Shown here in pieces: positions 13,591 through 20,340 of a stretch of DNA of 23,511 nucleotides. The translations under genes were made by a program, and so were the position numbers. The notes below the pieces were generated by a model. It did not search any database, was not told the origin of the DNA, and was given only the letters and a program-made list of their open reading frames with translations. The stretch comes from a virus. The stretch's first letter is position 1, and each line of letters starts with the position of its first letter. The stretch is taken from IMG/VR virus record IMGVR_UViG_3300048589_000702, positions 1-23,511 of that record, one strand, 5' to 3'.

Positions 13591-14018
13591 GCCCACAAGC
13601 GACGATGTTCGATGCGCTGACCTGCGACCCGTTGGAGCTGATCGAGCGCGGCGGTGACGTGCTTGATGACCGCACGCGCTGGCCGATGCGCCTGGTCGAG
13701 ATCTACGACATCGAGTTTGCCTACTCGCTGCGGCAGGGCCTGGACCGCGACGCCGCCGCCCGCGACGCCGCGGCGCGCACCATCCTGATCGCCGACTACA
13801 TCGGCGGCAGCAGCATCTACCTACCGCGCGGTGATGACCTGCGCCGCGCCGTGCGCGACTCCGAGGTCTACGCCCGCCACCGCGGCAGCAACCACGACGC
13901 CCTGGCCCGCGAGATCGGCATGACCAGCACCAAGCTCTACGAGCTGATCGCCCGCGAGAAGGCGCGGCGGACGCGGAAGCTGCAGGGGCGGCTGTTCGAG
14001 GTGGAGTCAAGCACGTGA
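13587..14018 (+). CDS. mor: Mor-type transcription activator of middle/late genes
   Basis: The 143-residue product has the Mor/C family plan: an N-terminal helical dimerisation part (LVEIYDIEFAYSLRQGLDRD), the strand-turn GGSSIYLPRG at residues 73-82, and a C-terminal helix-turn-helix at about 103-122 (HDALAREIGMTSTKLYELIA) followed by a basic tail. In Mu, Mor binds a dyad upstream of the middle promoter and recruits RNA polymerase; it then turns on C, which activates late promoters. No second Mor/C-type gene is present in this window, so this protein may act directly on the two late operons. Candidate sites are the similar dyads at 2750-2766 and 15024-15040. It overlaps genes on both sides by four bases. 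Confidence 0.92.
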   Translation: MSPQATMFDALTCDPLELIERGGDVLDDRTRWPMRLVEIYDIEFAYSLRQGLDRDAAARDAAARTILIADYIGGSSIYLPRGDDLRRAVRDSEVYARHRGSNHDALAREIGMTSTKLYELIAREKARRTRKLQGRLFEVESST

Positions 14019-14515
14019 AAGCGCTGACGATCTGCCAGCCGTACGCTCACCTGATCGTCACTGGCCACAAGCGTGTCGAGAACCGCGAGTGGTTTATTCG
14101 CTACCGCGGCCCGCTCGTGATTCATGCCGGCAAGAGCCGCGCGTGGCTGGGCGCCGATGACCCGAGCGAACCGATGGACTTCGGGTGCGTGATCGGACAG
14201 GCGAACCTGGTCGACTGCCGGCACATCGACGCCATCGAGCGCGGCGACTGCCACGACAGCCACCCGTGGCTGCGCACCCATCCGCATACCAACGGCACCT
14301 GGTGCTGGGTCCTGGCGGACGTGATGAGGTTCGATCCGATCCCGCACCGGGGCGCGCAGGGGCTGTGGGAGTTTCCTGATTGTTTGCTGCCTGCTCACCG
14401 ACGCAGAGCGCTCTGGATCGACACCTTCGGCCAGCGGTACGAGAGCCAGGCCGGCGGTTACACTCCCGGCCAGCACTCACCGACGGGCTCGCGCCTGATC
14501 CGCTTCCTCGATTGA
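14015..14515 (+). CDS. ASCH-domain (PUA-like) protein
   Basis: The 166-residue product begins with the ASCH signature: KALTICQPYAHLIVTGHKRV, ENREWFIRYRGPLVIHAGK, then GCVIGQANLVDC near residue 68 and TWCWVLADVMRF near 93, ending GLWEFPD. ASCH domains have a beta-barrel related to PUA domains and are thought to bind RNA or modified nucleic acids; some members are nucleases or amidohydrolases. The role in phages is not established; an effect on RNA or on host defence is possible. The GTG start overlaps the Mor stop (GTGA), so it is co-translated with the activator. The C-terminal 35 residues past the domain are basic and Gly/Ser-rich. Confidence 0.85.
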   Translation: MKALTICQPYAHLIVTGHKRVENREWFIRYRGPLVIHAGKSRAWLGADDPSEPMDFGCVIGQANLVDCRHIDAIERGDCHDSHPWLRTHPHTNGTWCWVLADVMRFDPIPHRGAQGLWEFPDCLLPAHRRRALWIDTFGQRYESQAGGYTPGQHSPTGSRLIRFLD

Positions 14516-14543
14516 CTTACTCTGCTGCAGGGGAGAGACCTAG

Positions 14544-14768
14544 ATGGACAAGCTGCAGGACTTTCTTGAGCTGCATCCCGACGCTGCCTCCCCGCCAGAT
14601 GCACTCCTGAATCCAAGACTGTGCGCCGCGCTCGTCGCCGTGAGCTATCCCCTGAGCGACTACGCTGAATTCTCCGTTGTGTGGCCGTTCTCCGCCGACG
14701 ACATTGCAGTGGCGCACACCTGGCTGGCGCGCAACGGGCTGGTGTCATCCGGGCCAGTCCGCACATGA
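14544..14768 (+). CDS. Small protein of unknown function
   Basis: The 74-residue product begins MDKLQDFLELHPDAASPPDA and has no recognised domain. AGGGGAGAG lies upstream of the ATG at slightly long spacing, and the stop overlaps the next start by four bases. It follows the ASCH gene after 28 bases, the largest gap in the early operon, so it might start a separate transcript; a TTGACT is present at the end of the previous gene but no clear -10 is seen. Confidence 0.62.
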   Translation: MDKLQDFLELHPDAASPPDALLNPRLCAALVAVSYPLSDYAEFSVVWPFSADDIAVAHTWLARNGLVSSGPVRT

Positions 14769-15037
14769 AGCTGTTGGACGGACTGATTCCCGAGCAGATC
14801 AAGGCGCTGATGTTGCTGCAAGCAACTCCGCACCTTGAAGCCTCTGAGGTGTGCGAGAGAGCCGACTGCTCTTGGGATGAGCTTGCGCGGCTGTGGGAGG
14901 TGGGACTCATCAATCCCGGCTCTGGGCGAATAGCGCCGAACAGGCTTCACCCAGTGATCACCACCCTGGGACTGGAAGCGTGCGACGAGGCAGAACTGGC
15001 TGGCTACCAGCTTCACCGCGATAACTCACCGTGGTGA
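14765..15037 (+). CDS. Small protein of unknown function, possible winged helix
   Basis: The 90-residue product begins MKLLDGLIPEQIKALMLLQA and continues with ASEVCERADCSWDELARLWE, VGLINPGS and a short beta-like end TTLGLEACDEAELAGYQL. The order helix, helix, helix, short wing is compatible with a winged-helix fold. It is the last gene before the late operon. Its final codons and stop overlap the dyad at 15024-15040 that is proposed as an activator site, so coding and regulatory use share the same bases. Confidence 0.65.
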   Translation: MKLLDGLIPEQIKALMLLQATPHLEASEVCERADCSWDELARLWEVGLINPGSGRIAPNRLHPVITTLGLEACDEAELAGYQLHRDNSPW

Positions 15038-15040
15038 AAC
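15024..15040 (+). promoter_or_regulatory. Candidate late activator (Mor-type) binding dyad of the rightward late operon
   Basis: ACTCACCGTGGTGAAAC matches the reverse complement of 2750-2766 at 15 of 17 positions and has arms TCACC and GGTGA around GT. It overlaps the stop codon of the preceding gene. Downstream similarity (ACC-x-CCGCG) also holds after a two-base shift. The centre is about 79 bases from the holin ATG. This fits a shared activator site for both late operons. Confidence 0.6.
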
Positions 15041-15047
15041 CCACCTC

Positions 15048-15059
15048 CGCGCGCGCGCG
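15048..15059. repeat. Alternating CG tract
   Basis: Six CG dinucleotides in a row lie eight bases after the late dyad and upstream of the holin gene. Alternating CG of this length can adopt Z-form under negative supercoiling. It may be a by-product of GC-rich composition. Confidence 0.55.
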
Positions 15060-15087
15060 AATCACCCTGCAAGAGCGGGGGTGACCG

Positions 15088-15105
15088 ACTCCCGGTAACG
15101 GGAGT
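15088..15105 (+). promoter_or_regulatory. Hairpin hiding the holin ribosome-binding site
   Basis: ACTCCCG and CGGGAGT are perfect seven-base arms closed by GTAA, which in RNA is a GNRA-type tetraloop and so very stable. The 3' arm contains GGGAG, the only plausible Shine-Dalgarno sequence of the holin ATG at 15111 (six-base spacing). Holin translation would be held down unless the helix opens. Confidence 0.55.
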
Positions 15106-15110
15106 GGCGC

Positions 15111-15470
15111 ATGCAAAACCCATTCAAGGCTGGCACGCAGTGGCTGGGCGATATCGCCGAGGCCTTCGGCCAGTGGCTGCGTGACAGCGCCGAAACCATT
15201 GGCCACAAGCTCAGCGCGACGCCGAAGGCGATGGTGCTGTTCTGTCTCACTTTCGCCATCGTCATCGCCCTGAACCCGGCCAAGGTCGGGCTCGTGCTCT
15301 ACGGCGTCAGCAAGTTGTGCCTGTTCGCCCAAGTCGGCCTGTGGGTCGATGGCTGGGTTTTCCGCAACGCGCGGCCGGAAGACCTAACGGGCGCGGCGCA
15401 GGGCACGGCGTGGAAGCGCCGGGCGTGGATCGTCTGCACGGCCATCCTGGCAGGAGCGTTGCTGCCGTGA
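15111..15470 (+). CDS. Putative holin (two or three membrane segments)
   Basis: The 119-residue product has an amphipathic start, then hydrophobic segments at about residues 42-70 (AMVLFCLTFAIVIALNPAKV and on through GLVLYGVSKL) and at the C-terminus (WIVCTAILAGALLP), separated by the motif RPEDLTGAAQGTAWKRRAWIV. This motif is characteristic, from memory, of small putative phage holins in which R-x-E-x-L-x-G-x-A precedes a last membrane helix. Such proteins permeabilise the inner membrane to start lysis. It is first in the late operon, directly followed by the transglycosylase and spanin genes, with a one-codon overlap. Its ribosome-binding site lies within a hairpin. Confidence 0.8.
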   Translation: MQNPFKAGTQWLGDIAEAFGQWLRDSAETIGHKLSATPKAMVLFCLTFAIVIALNPAKVGLVLYGVSKLCLFAQVGLWVDGWVFRNARPEDLTGAAQGTAWKRRAWIVCTAILAGALLP

Positions 15471-16198
15471 TCCTGCTCATCCTCGGCCTGCTCGCGGTCT
15501 TCGCCTGGTGCCTGGCGTCTCGCCAGAGCAGCCGGACGAATCAGATCGCCTGGCTGGTGATGGCCGGCGTGCTGCTGATTGTCTGCATTCTCAGCGTGGG
15601 TGCGGCGGGCGCGAACAGCGCATCGCCCGCGCCGGCAAGCAAGCCGGACGTGCGCATCCCCGAGCTGTCGCAGCGCTATCGCCGCGCGGTCGAGCACGCC
15701 AGCGCCGAGCAGTTCGGACTCAACGCATCGCCCGCACGTCTGGCGGCACAGCTGCATGCCGAGAGCGGCTGGCGCCATGATGCGGAGAGCCCGTACGCGC
15801 AGGGCCTGGCGCAGTTCGTGCCGGCGACCGCCAGGTGGCTGCCGGAGGTATGCCCGGCCATCGGGGTCTTTGACCCGTGGGACCCGATGCAGAGCATCGA
15901 GGCTGCGGCCTGCTACGACCGCTGGTTGTTTGACCGCACGAGTGGTGCGACCGAGTGCGACCGTTGGGCGTTCACGCTCTCGGCCTACAACGGCGGCGAG
16001 GCCTGGGTGCGTCGCGACAAGCGTCGAGCGTCGGCTGCCGGGGCCGATCCTGCCCGATGGTTTGGCCACGTCGACGCACACAGCGGCCGAGCCGCGTGGG
16101 CCATCAAGGAAAACCGCACCTACGTGGTGCGCATCCTTTTGCACTACGAGCCAGCCTACATCCGTGCAGGCTGGCTCGGCTCGGCGGCCTGCCCATGA
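15467..16198 (+). CDS. Membrane-anchored lytic transglycosylase (SLT-type endolysin)
   Basis: The 243-residue product starts at a GTG overlapping the holin stop (GTGA). Two hydrophobic segments at residues 1-17 and 27-48 are followed by an Ala/Pro/Ser linker and an SLT-type catalytic domain from about residue 65. The catalytic Glu is E99 in LHAESGW, followed by the signature SPYAQGLAQFVPATARWLPE and by the late FTLSAYNGGEAWVRRD motif near 175. It cleaves the glycan strands of peptidoglycan. The two-segment N-terminus implies export by the host Sec system without a dedicated holin pore for the enzyme, like signal-anchor endolysins. Muramidase activity is very likely; the mode of release is inferred. 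Confidence 0.88.
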   Translation: MILLILGLLAVFAWCLASRQSSRTNQIAWLVMAGVLLIVCILSVGAAGANSASPAPASKPDVRIPELSQRYRRAVEHASAEQFGLNASPARLAAQLHAESGWRHDAESPYAQGLAQFVPATARWLPEVCPAIGVFDPWDPMQSIEAAACYDRWLFDRTSGATECDRWAFTLSAYNGGEAWVRRDKRRASAAGADPARWFGHVDAHSGRAAWAIKENRTYVVRILLHYEPAYIRAGWLGSAACP

Positions 16199-16803
16199 GC
16201 GTGCTGGCCATCCTCGGCATCGCCAAGTGGGGCCGCGTTGCGGCCCTTGTTGGCATCGTGGCCACGTCAGCCGCGGGCGGTGGATTCTGGGCAGGCAAGG
16301 AGTGGACGGAAGGTCGACGCGCGCAGGCCGAGGTGGTGGACTTGCGCGCTGACGCCACCGCGCTCCGCGAGGCCGCGAACGAACTGCGACAGAGCGGCGC
16401 CAATGCCGCGCAGGACATGCGCACCAGTGCGCGTCGGATGGACGCAATTTCAATCGCACATCAGGAGGTGGTCGATGGCATCGATCGGCTGCTCGTTGAA
16501 CAGCGCGAAGCGCTGGATTCCCAGATCGACAGCGCAGCTGCTGCTGATCTGCGCGCTTGTCGCATCGGCAACTTCGGGATGCGCATTTGGGCCGAAGCCG
16601 CGACCGGAGGCGCAGCCGTTGCCGGCAGCCCCGCCGGAGCCGCCAGCGCCAATCCCTGGTGGCTTGAAGGCGCCGTGCCCCCCAGCCCTGCCGATGCCGA
16701 TCAACGATTCCGGCCCGGCGGTGTTGGCGGCGTACCAGCTGGGGGCAGCGCAGTACTTCCGCTGCCTGAGAAGCAAGGCAAAGCTGGCGGAGGCGGCGAG
16801 TGA
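16195..16803 (+). CDS. Rz-like inner-membrane spanin subunit
   Basis: The 202-residue product has one N-terminal membrane segment (about residues 12-32, VAALVGIVATSAAGGGFWAG) followed by a periplasmic coiled coil rich in Ala, Arg, Glu and Asp (residues 40-105). That is the i-spanin plan. From about residue 115 it becomes Gly/Ala/Pro-rich and low in pattern, which is what is expected where a second frame encodes the Rz1 partner. The ATG overlaps the transglycosylase stop. It works with Rz1 to fuse inner and outer membranes at the end of lysis. Assigned by position, topology and the embedded lipoprotein gene. Confidence 0.8.
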   Translation: MSVLAILGIAKWGRVAALVGIVATSAAGGGFWAGKEWTEGRRAQAEVVDLRADATALREAANELRQSGANAAQDMRTSARRMDAISIAHQEVVDGIDRLLVEQREALDSQIDSAAAADLRACRIGNFGMRIWAEAATGGAAVAGSPAGAASANPWWLEGAVPPSPADADQRFRPGGVGGVPAGGSAVLPLPEKQGKAGGGGE

Positions 16804-16882
16804 GTACGAACGCTCGGTGCAAGCCCGCTACTGCGAAGCGCTCGCCAAACAAGGGCTCAACGCCGACGACTGCGCTCTGTGA
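16475..16882 (+). CDS. Rz1-like outer-membrane spanin lipoprotein, nested in the Rz gene
   Basis: The 135-residue product lies in the +1 frame relative to Rz, starting within it and running 79 bases past its end. AGGAGG six bases before the ATG at 16475 is the best ribosome-binding site in the lysis region. The N-terminus is basic, then hydrophobic (STAQLLLICALVASATSGC), with a lipobox-like end whose cysteine would be the lipidated residue; the -3 position is Thr instead of Leu, a weak box. A Pro-rich stretch (PLPAAPPEPPAPIPGG) follows, typical of Rz1. The C-terminal half is longer than usual, with FRCLRSKAKLAEAASEYERS, a helical tail. Confidence 0.8.
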   Translation: MASIGCSLNSAKRWIPRSTAQLLLICALVASATSGCAFGPKPRPEAQPLPAAPPEPPAPIPGGLKAPCPPALPMPINDSGPAVLAAYQLGAAQYFRCLRSKAKLAEAASEYERSVQARYCEALAKQGLNADDCAL

Positions 16883-17087
16883 GCTGAAGGTTACGCGGGG
16901 CGATCTGGATCGTCTGCTAAAGCATCTGCGCGCGCGCCACGCGACCTGGTCGCGGCACGCTTCCACCACCTCGACGGCGCGCGAGCAGGCCGGTGCGCAT
17001 GGCCATTGCAGCGCAACGCTCGCGGCAATCGAAGATCTTGAAGACGTGCTGGCCGGCCGTCGCTTCCGAGAACGACCCAATGGCTGA
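16800..17087 (+). CDS. Small late protein of unknown function
   Basis: The 95-residue product starts at a GTG overlapping the Rz stop (GTGA) and shares its first 83 bases with the end of Rz1 in another frame. The first 28 residues are Ser/Thr/Lys-rich without pattern; from VTRGDLDRLLKHLRARHATW on it is a convincing helical protein ending AAIEDLEDVLAGRRF. No other in-frame start lies nearer the helical part, so the GTG is the best choice. The next gene overlaps its end by eight bases. Function unknown. Confidence 0.6.
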   Translation: MSTNARCKPATAKRSPNKGSTPTTALCELKVTRGDLDRLLKHLRARHATWSRHASTTSTAREQAGAHGHCSATLAAIEDLEDVLAGRRFRERPNG

Positions 17088-17331
17088 CATCGCGGATGAA
17101 GCACAACTGCTGGAGCAGGCGGCGCGTGATCGGGCGCTGGCCGAGCACGCGGCGCGGCAGCAGCGCATTGCTGATTCGTTCGGGTCGCGCGATCCATCGA
17201 AGGAAGGCAACTGCCTGGACTGCGACGGGCCGATTGAACCTCAGCGCCTACGCCTGCTGCCGTGCTGCTCGCGCTGTGCCACCTGCGCCCATGCGGCCGA
17301 ACGAACCATGAGGGGAGCCCATGGAAGCTGA
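17080..17331 (+). CDS. DksA/TraR-type C4 zinc-finger protein
   Basis: The 83-residue product has a helical N-terminus (DEAQLLEQAARDRALAEHAA) and a C-terminal zinc finger with CLDCDGPI at residues 46-53 and CSRCATC near 64-70. This is the short TraR-like kind, which acts at the secondary channel of RNA polymerase and mimics DksA with ppGpp. A copy in the late operon is common in Mu-like phages and may shift host transcription. The ATG overlaps the preceding gene by eight bases and the stop overlaps the next by eleven. Family call from the cysteine pattern and length. Confidence 0.85.
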   Translation: MADIADEAQLLEQAARDRALAEHAARQQRIADSFGSRDPSKEGNCLDCDGPIEPQRLRLLPCCSRCATCAHAAERTMRGAHGS

Positions 17332-17641
17332 TCACTGGATCCTGCTGGCGAACCTCGCCGTGCTGTTGTTCAGCGTGGCGATGAACGTCTGGATGTTCCT
17401 CTCCATGCGCTCGGACTCGCGCTGGACGGCGTTCCACACGCGGCTCAACTCGGTCGAAACGCGTCAATCGATCGTCGAGACGCAGCTCAAGGCGGTGCCC
17501 GACCAAGACGACCTGCAGGAGATTCGGGAAAAGCTGGGGCACATCGACCGTCTGGTCGCCGCCCAGGGCGAGCGCAACAACGCGCTGCTGAACAGCGTGA
17601 CGCGCATTGAGAGCTATTTGCTGGGAGGGAACAAGCGATGA
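17321..17641 (+). CDS. DUF2730-type membrane/coiled-coil phage protein
   Basis: The 106-residue product has one N-terminal membrane helix (WILLANLAVLLFSVAMNVWM) followed by a charged coiled coil (VETRQSIVETQLKAVPDQDD and IREKLGHIDRLVAAQGERNN). This matches the DUF2730 family found just before the terminase genes in Mu-like phages; its function is unknown. The ATG is preceded by GGGGAG. It overlaps the neighbours on both sides (11 and 4 bases). Confidence 0.85.
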   Translation: MEADHWILLANLAVLLFSVAMNVWMFLSMRSDSRWTAFHTRLNSVETRQSIVETQLKAVPDQDDLQEIREKLGHIDRLVAAQGERNNALLNSVTRIESYLLGGNKR

Positions 17642-17946
17642 GCAAGACGTTCGCTGACATCGTCAACGAGGATCGGCGGTTGGCGCTTCTCCGCGTGCTG
17701 TCGGAGCAGCCGTCGCGCGAGATGAACAGCAGCAACCTCGACACCTGGTTGCGGCACATCCGCACGCCGGGCAGCCGCGCAGAAACCATGCTCGCGCTGC
17801 GCTGGCTGGCCGCCGAAGGGCTCATCACACTGGCGCCGGTCGCCGGGCTGGAGTCGCTGCACGTGGCCACGCTCACGGCGGCCGGCCTCGACGTTGCCCA
17901 GGGCCGTGATGTGTACGAGGGCGTGTCTCGCCCGAGCCTGCGCTGA
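17638..17946 (+). CDS. Winged-helix phage protein (VpaChn25_0724-type)
   Basis: The 102-residue product contains a winged helix: DRRLALLRVLSEQPSREMNS, then NLDTWLRHIRTPGSRAETML, then LRWLAAEGLITLAPV and a short wing with TLTAAGLDVAQGR. The same family of about 100 residues stands between DUF2730 and the small terminase gene in many transposable phages. It may be a DNA-binding factor for packaging or late regulation, not established. Four-base overlap upstream and one-base overlap downstream. Confidence 0.88.
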   Translation: MSKTFADIVNEDRRLALLRVLSEQPSREMNSSNLDTWLRHIRTPGSRAETMLALRWLAAEGLITLAPVAGLESLHVATLTAAGLDVAQGRDVYEGVSRPSLR

Positions 17947-18494
17947 TGGGCCGCAAGAACAACGTCCACAAGCTGTCGCCTGACGCGCGGCGCTACGTCG
18001 AGCGCATGCTGCGCGAGGACCGCTGGTCGCTCGACGAGATCGTCGACGCGACGCTGATGGAGTTCCCGGATGAGCGCCTGTCGCGCTCCAGCCTGCACCG
18101 GTACCAGCCCGAGTTCGCCGAGCTGCGCGAGCGCATGGATGCGATCGACCGCGTCTCGGAAGCGTTGATCGGCGGGCTCGGCGAAGGCGCCGGTGACAAG
18201 GCCGGGGCGCTGCTGGCGCATGCAGTGACCACGGCGGTCACGCATGCCGCGCTCAAGGCGCAGTCGAGCGAGGAAGACATCAGCATTGCGGAGATTCGCA
18301 AGCTGGCGGGCGCGGCCAAGCTGGCACTGGAGACGCGCACGCTGAGCATGCGCGAGCGTAAGGCCATCGCGCAGGAAGCGCGCGAGCAGCAGCAGCGGGA
18401 GCAGGCCGATCGGCTCGACCAGCTCGGCCACGCGCAGGGTCTCTCGGAAGAGCAGGCCAACTTCCTGAAGCGCGACGTGCTCGGCATGAAGTGA
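17946..18494 (+). CDS. Small terminase subunit candidate, DUF3486 (Mu gp27-like)
   Basis: The 182-residue product begins with MGRKNNVHKLSPDARRYVER, followed by DRWSLDEIVDATLMEF and LSRSSLHRYQPEFAELRERM, a helix-turn-helix-like DNA-binding part, and a long helical second half ending in LSEEQANFLKRDVLG. This is the DUF3486 family, whose position directly before the large terminase in Mu-like phages makes it the likely small terminase that recognises the packaging site at the prophage left end. It shares one base with the preceding stop and the next start. Functional role is by position and family. Confidence 0.9.
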   Translation: MGRKNNVHKLSPDARRYVERMLREDRWSLDEIVDATLMEFPDERLSRSSLHRYQPEFAELRERMDAIDRVSEALIGGLGEGAGDKAGALLAHAVTTAVTHAALKAQSSEEDISIAEIRKLAGAAKLALETRTLSMRERKAIAQEAREQQQREQADRLDQLGHAQGLSEEQANFLKRDVLGMK

Positions 18495-20137
18495 TGGCTG
18501 CCACTGCCCTCAAGCCCCTGGCGTCAACGCTGCGCGTCCTGGAATGGGGCGATCTGCCGGCGAGCGTGCGCGAGGTGCCCGACAACTTCGACCCGCTGGC
18601 CGAAGGCGTGTTGATGAAGCACCAGGTGGAATGGGTGCAGATCCATGCGGCGATCAAGGCGTGCCCGAAGGGACGGCGCACCGGCATGACCTTTGCGACG
18701 GCGCTGGCGCGCACGGTGACGGCGGCCAGCCGCAAGAGTGCGGGCGGTAGCAACGTCTTCTACATCGGCGACACCAAGGAGAAGGGACTCGAGTTCATCG
18801 GCTATTGCGCCAAGTTCGCACGCTCGATCGCGCGGGCTCAGCTGCAGGGTGTGTCGTCGATCGAGGAGTTCCTCTTCGAAGACCAGGACGAGACCGGCCG
18901 CACCAAGCACATCACCAGCTATCGCATCCGGTTTGCCAGCGGATTCCAGATCACTGCGCTGTCGAGCCGGCCGGCGAACATCCGCGGCCTGCAAGGCATC
19001 GTCGTGATCGACGAAGCCGCGTTCCACGCCGACGTGCAGGGCGTGCTTGATGCAGCGACGGCGTTGCTCATCTGGGGCGGCTCGATCGAGGTTATCTCCA
19101 GCCACAACGGCAAGAAGAACCCGTTCAACCAGTTCTGCAACGACATCGAGGCCGGCCGCTACGGCGACGAAGCCGTGGTCTACACCGCCACGTTCGATGA
19201 CGCGGTGGCCAATGGCCTGTACGAACGCGCACAGATGATGCAGGGCAAGCCCGCGACGGCCGCCGACAAGGCCAAGTGGTATGCGCGGATCCGCAACGCC
19301 TACGGCCCGCGCCGCGCGGCGATGCTGGAAGAGCTGGACGCGATCCCGCGCGACGGTGGTGGCGTGGCGATTCCCGGCGTCTGGATCGAGAACGCGATGC
19401 GCGAAGAGCGGCCTGTGCTGCGCGTGGTGCTCGATGAAGACTTCGCCAAGCTGCCGCCGAAAGAGCGCGAGCGCTGGGCCGAGGACTGGATCAAGCAGCA
19501 CCTCGCGCCTGAGCTGGCCAAGCTCAACGATCAGCTGACGCACGTCGGCGGTTATGACTTCGCGCGGCACCGCGACTTCTCGGTGCTTGTGCCGATAGCA
19601 ATCTATCCCGGCCTGGTGCGGCGCGTGCCGTTCACCATCGAAATGCATAAGGTGCCGACGCGGCAGCAGGAGCAGATTTCGTGGGCGCTGTGGCGCGGGC
19701 TGCCGAAGTTCTGCGGCGCGGCGATCGACGCCACCGGCACCGGCGAGACGATGGCCGAATACACCGGCGACGAGTTCGGCGAGCTGATCCACCAGATCAA
19801 GCTGAGCCGCGGCTGGTATGGCACCTGGATGCCGAAGATGGCGCAGGGCTTCGAGGATGGCGTGATCGATATCCCGCGCGACAACCAGCTGCACGATGAC
19901 CTGCGCGCGATCGAGGATGTCCAGGGAATCATGATGGTGCCCGACGTGCGAACGGCGGACATCAAGGACCCCGACCTCTTCCGCCACGGTGACTTCGCGA
20001 TCGCGCTGTGCCTGGCCTATTACGCGTCGCTCAACCTGAGCGGGCGCATCGACTTCCACCGCGTGCAGGCAACCCGCGAGACCGAGCGACTGGTGAAGCG
20101 CGGCGCAGGGTGGCGGAACAATGAGGGGATTTGGTGA
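18494..20137 (+). CDS. Large terminase subunit (Mu gp28-like ATPase/nuclease)
   Basis: The 547-residue product packages DNA into heads. A degenerate Walker A-like PKGRRTGMT is at residues 58-66, as in Mu-type terminases where the P-loop begins with an SRR/GRR-type motif; Walker B IVVIDEAA is at 169-176. The ALSSRPANIRGLQG segment and EVISSHNGKKNPF (ATPase coupling region) follow. A nuclease-like GYDFARHRDFSVLVPI is near 353-368, with D355 as a candidate metal-binding residue, and AIDATGTGETMAE near 415 fits a further acidic site. Start set at the ATG sharing one base with the preceding stop; a GTG three bases earlier is equally possible. Confidence 0.94.
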   Translation: MAATALKPLASTLRVLEWGDLPASVREVPDNFDPLAEGVLMKHQVEWVQIHAAIKACPKGRRTGMTFATALARTVTAASRKSAGGSNVFYIGDTKEKGLEFIGYCAKFARSIARAQLQGVSSIEEFLFEDQDETGRTKHITSYRIRFASGFQITALSSRPANIRGLQGIVVIDEAAFHADVQGVLDAATALLIWGGSIEVISSHNGKKNPFNQFCNDIEAGRYGDEAVVYTATFDDAVANGLYERAQMMQGKPATAADKAKWYARIRNAYGPRRAAMLEELDAIPRDGGGVAIPGVWIENAMREERPVLRVVLDEDFAKLPPKERERWAEDWIKQHLAPELAKLNDQLTHVGGYDFARHRDFSVLVPIAIYPGLVRRVPFTIEMHKVPTRQQEQISWALWRGLPKFCGAAIDATGTGETMAEYTGDEFGELIHQIKLSRGWYGTWMPKMAQGFEDGVIDIPRDNQLHDDLRAIEDVQGIMMVPDVRTADIKDPDLFRHGDFAIALCLAYYASLNLSGRIDFHRVQATRETERLVKRGAGWRNNEGIW

Positions 20138-20340
20138 TGGGCTTCAGGAACAGATATCGCGTCACCTTCGTTCGTGGCCATTACTACGCTTGGCTGAAGC
20201 GTTGGTACTGGCCGTTCTGGTGTCGACTCGGGCACCGCGAATGCGATCAAGTTGGAGCCCAGAACAGATGCGAGCTGCACGCCGCAAAGAACGTCGTATG
20301 GACAAGCGAGTCGGAGACGGAGCGCAAGCATGGCCAGTAG
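20137..20340 (+). CDS. Small aromatic-rich protein between terminase and portal
   Basis: The 67-residue product has an unusual Trp/Tyr-rich core (VTFVRGHYYAWLKRWYWPFW) then a Cys-containing segment CRLGHRECDQ and CELHAAKN. It shares one base with the terminase stop and overlaps the portal start by eleven bases, so translation is coupled. GC content is lower than in its neighbours, suggesting a later insertion. The aromatic patch might sit at a membrane surface. No family recognised. Confidence 0.6.
   Translation: MGFRNRYRVTFVRGHYYAWLKRWYWPFWCRLGHRECDQVGAQNRCELHAAKNVVWTSESETERKHGQ

Noticed and set aside
15299-17542. A 747-codon open frame on the minus strand across the lysis genes
   Set aside because: It is antisense to holin, transglycosylase, spanin and small late genes that show clear family motifs; its translation is low-complexity Arg/Ala/Pro-rich with no domain, as expected from GC-rich antisense frames.
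18524-20059. A 511-codon minus-strand frame across the large terminase gene
   Set aside because: Complement of a well-supported terminase; composition and lack of domains mark it as a shadow frame.
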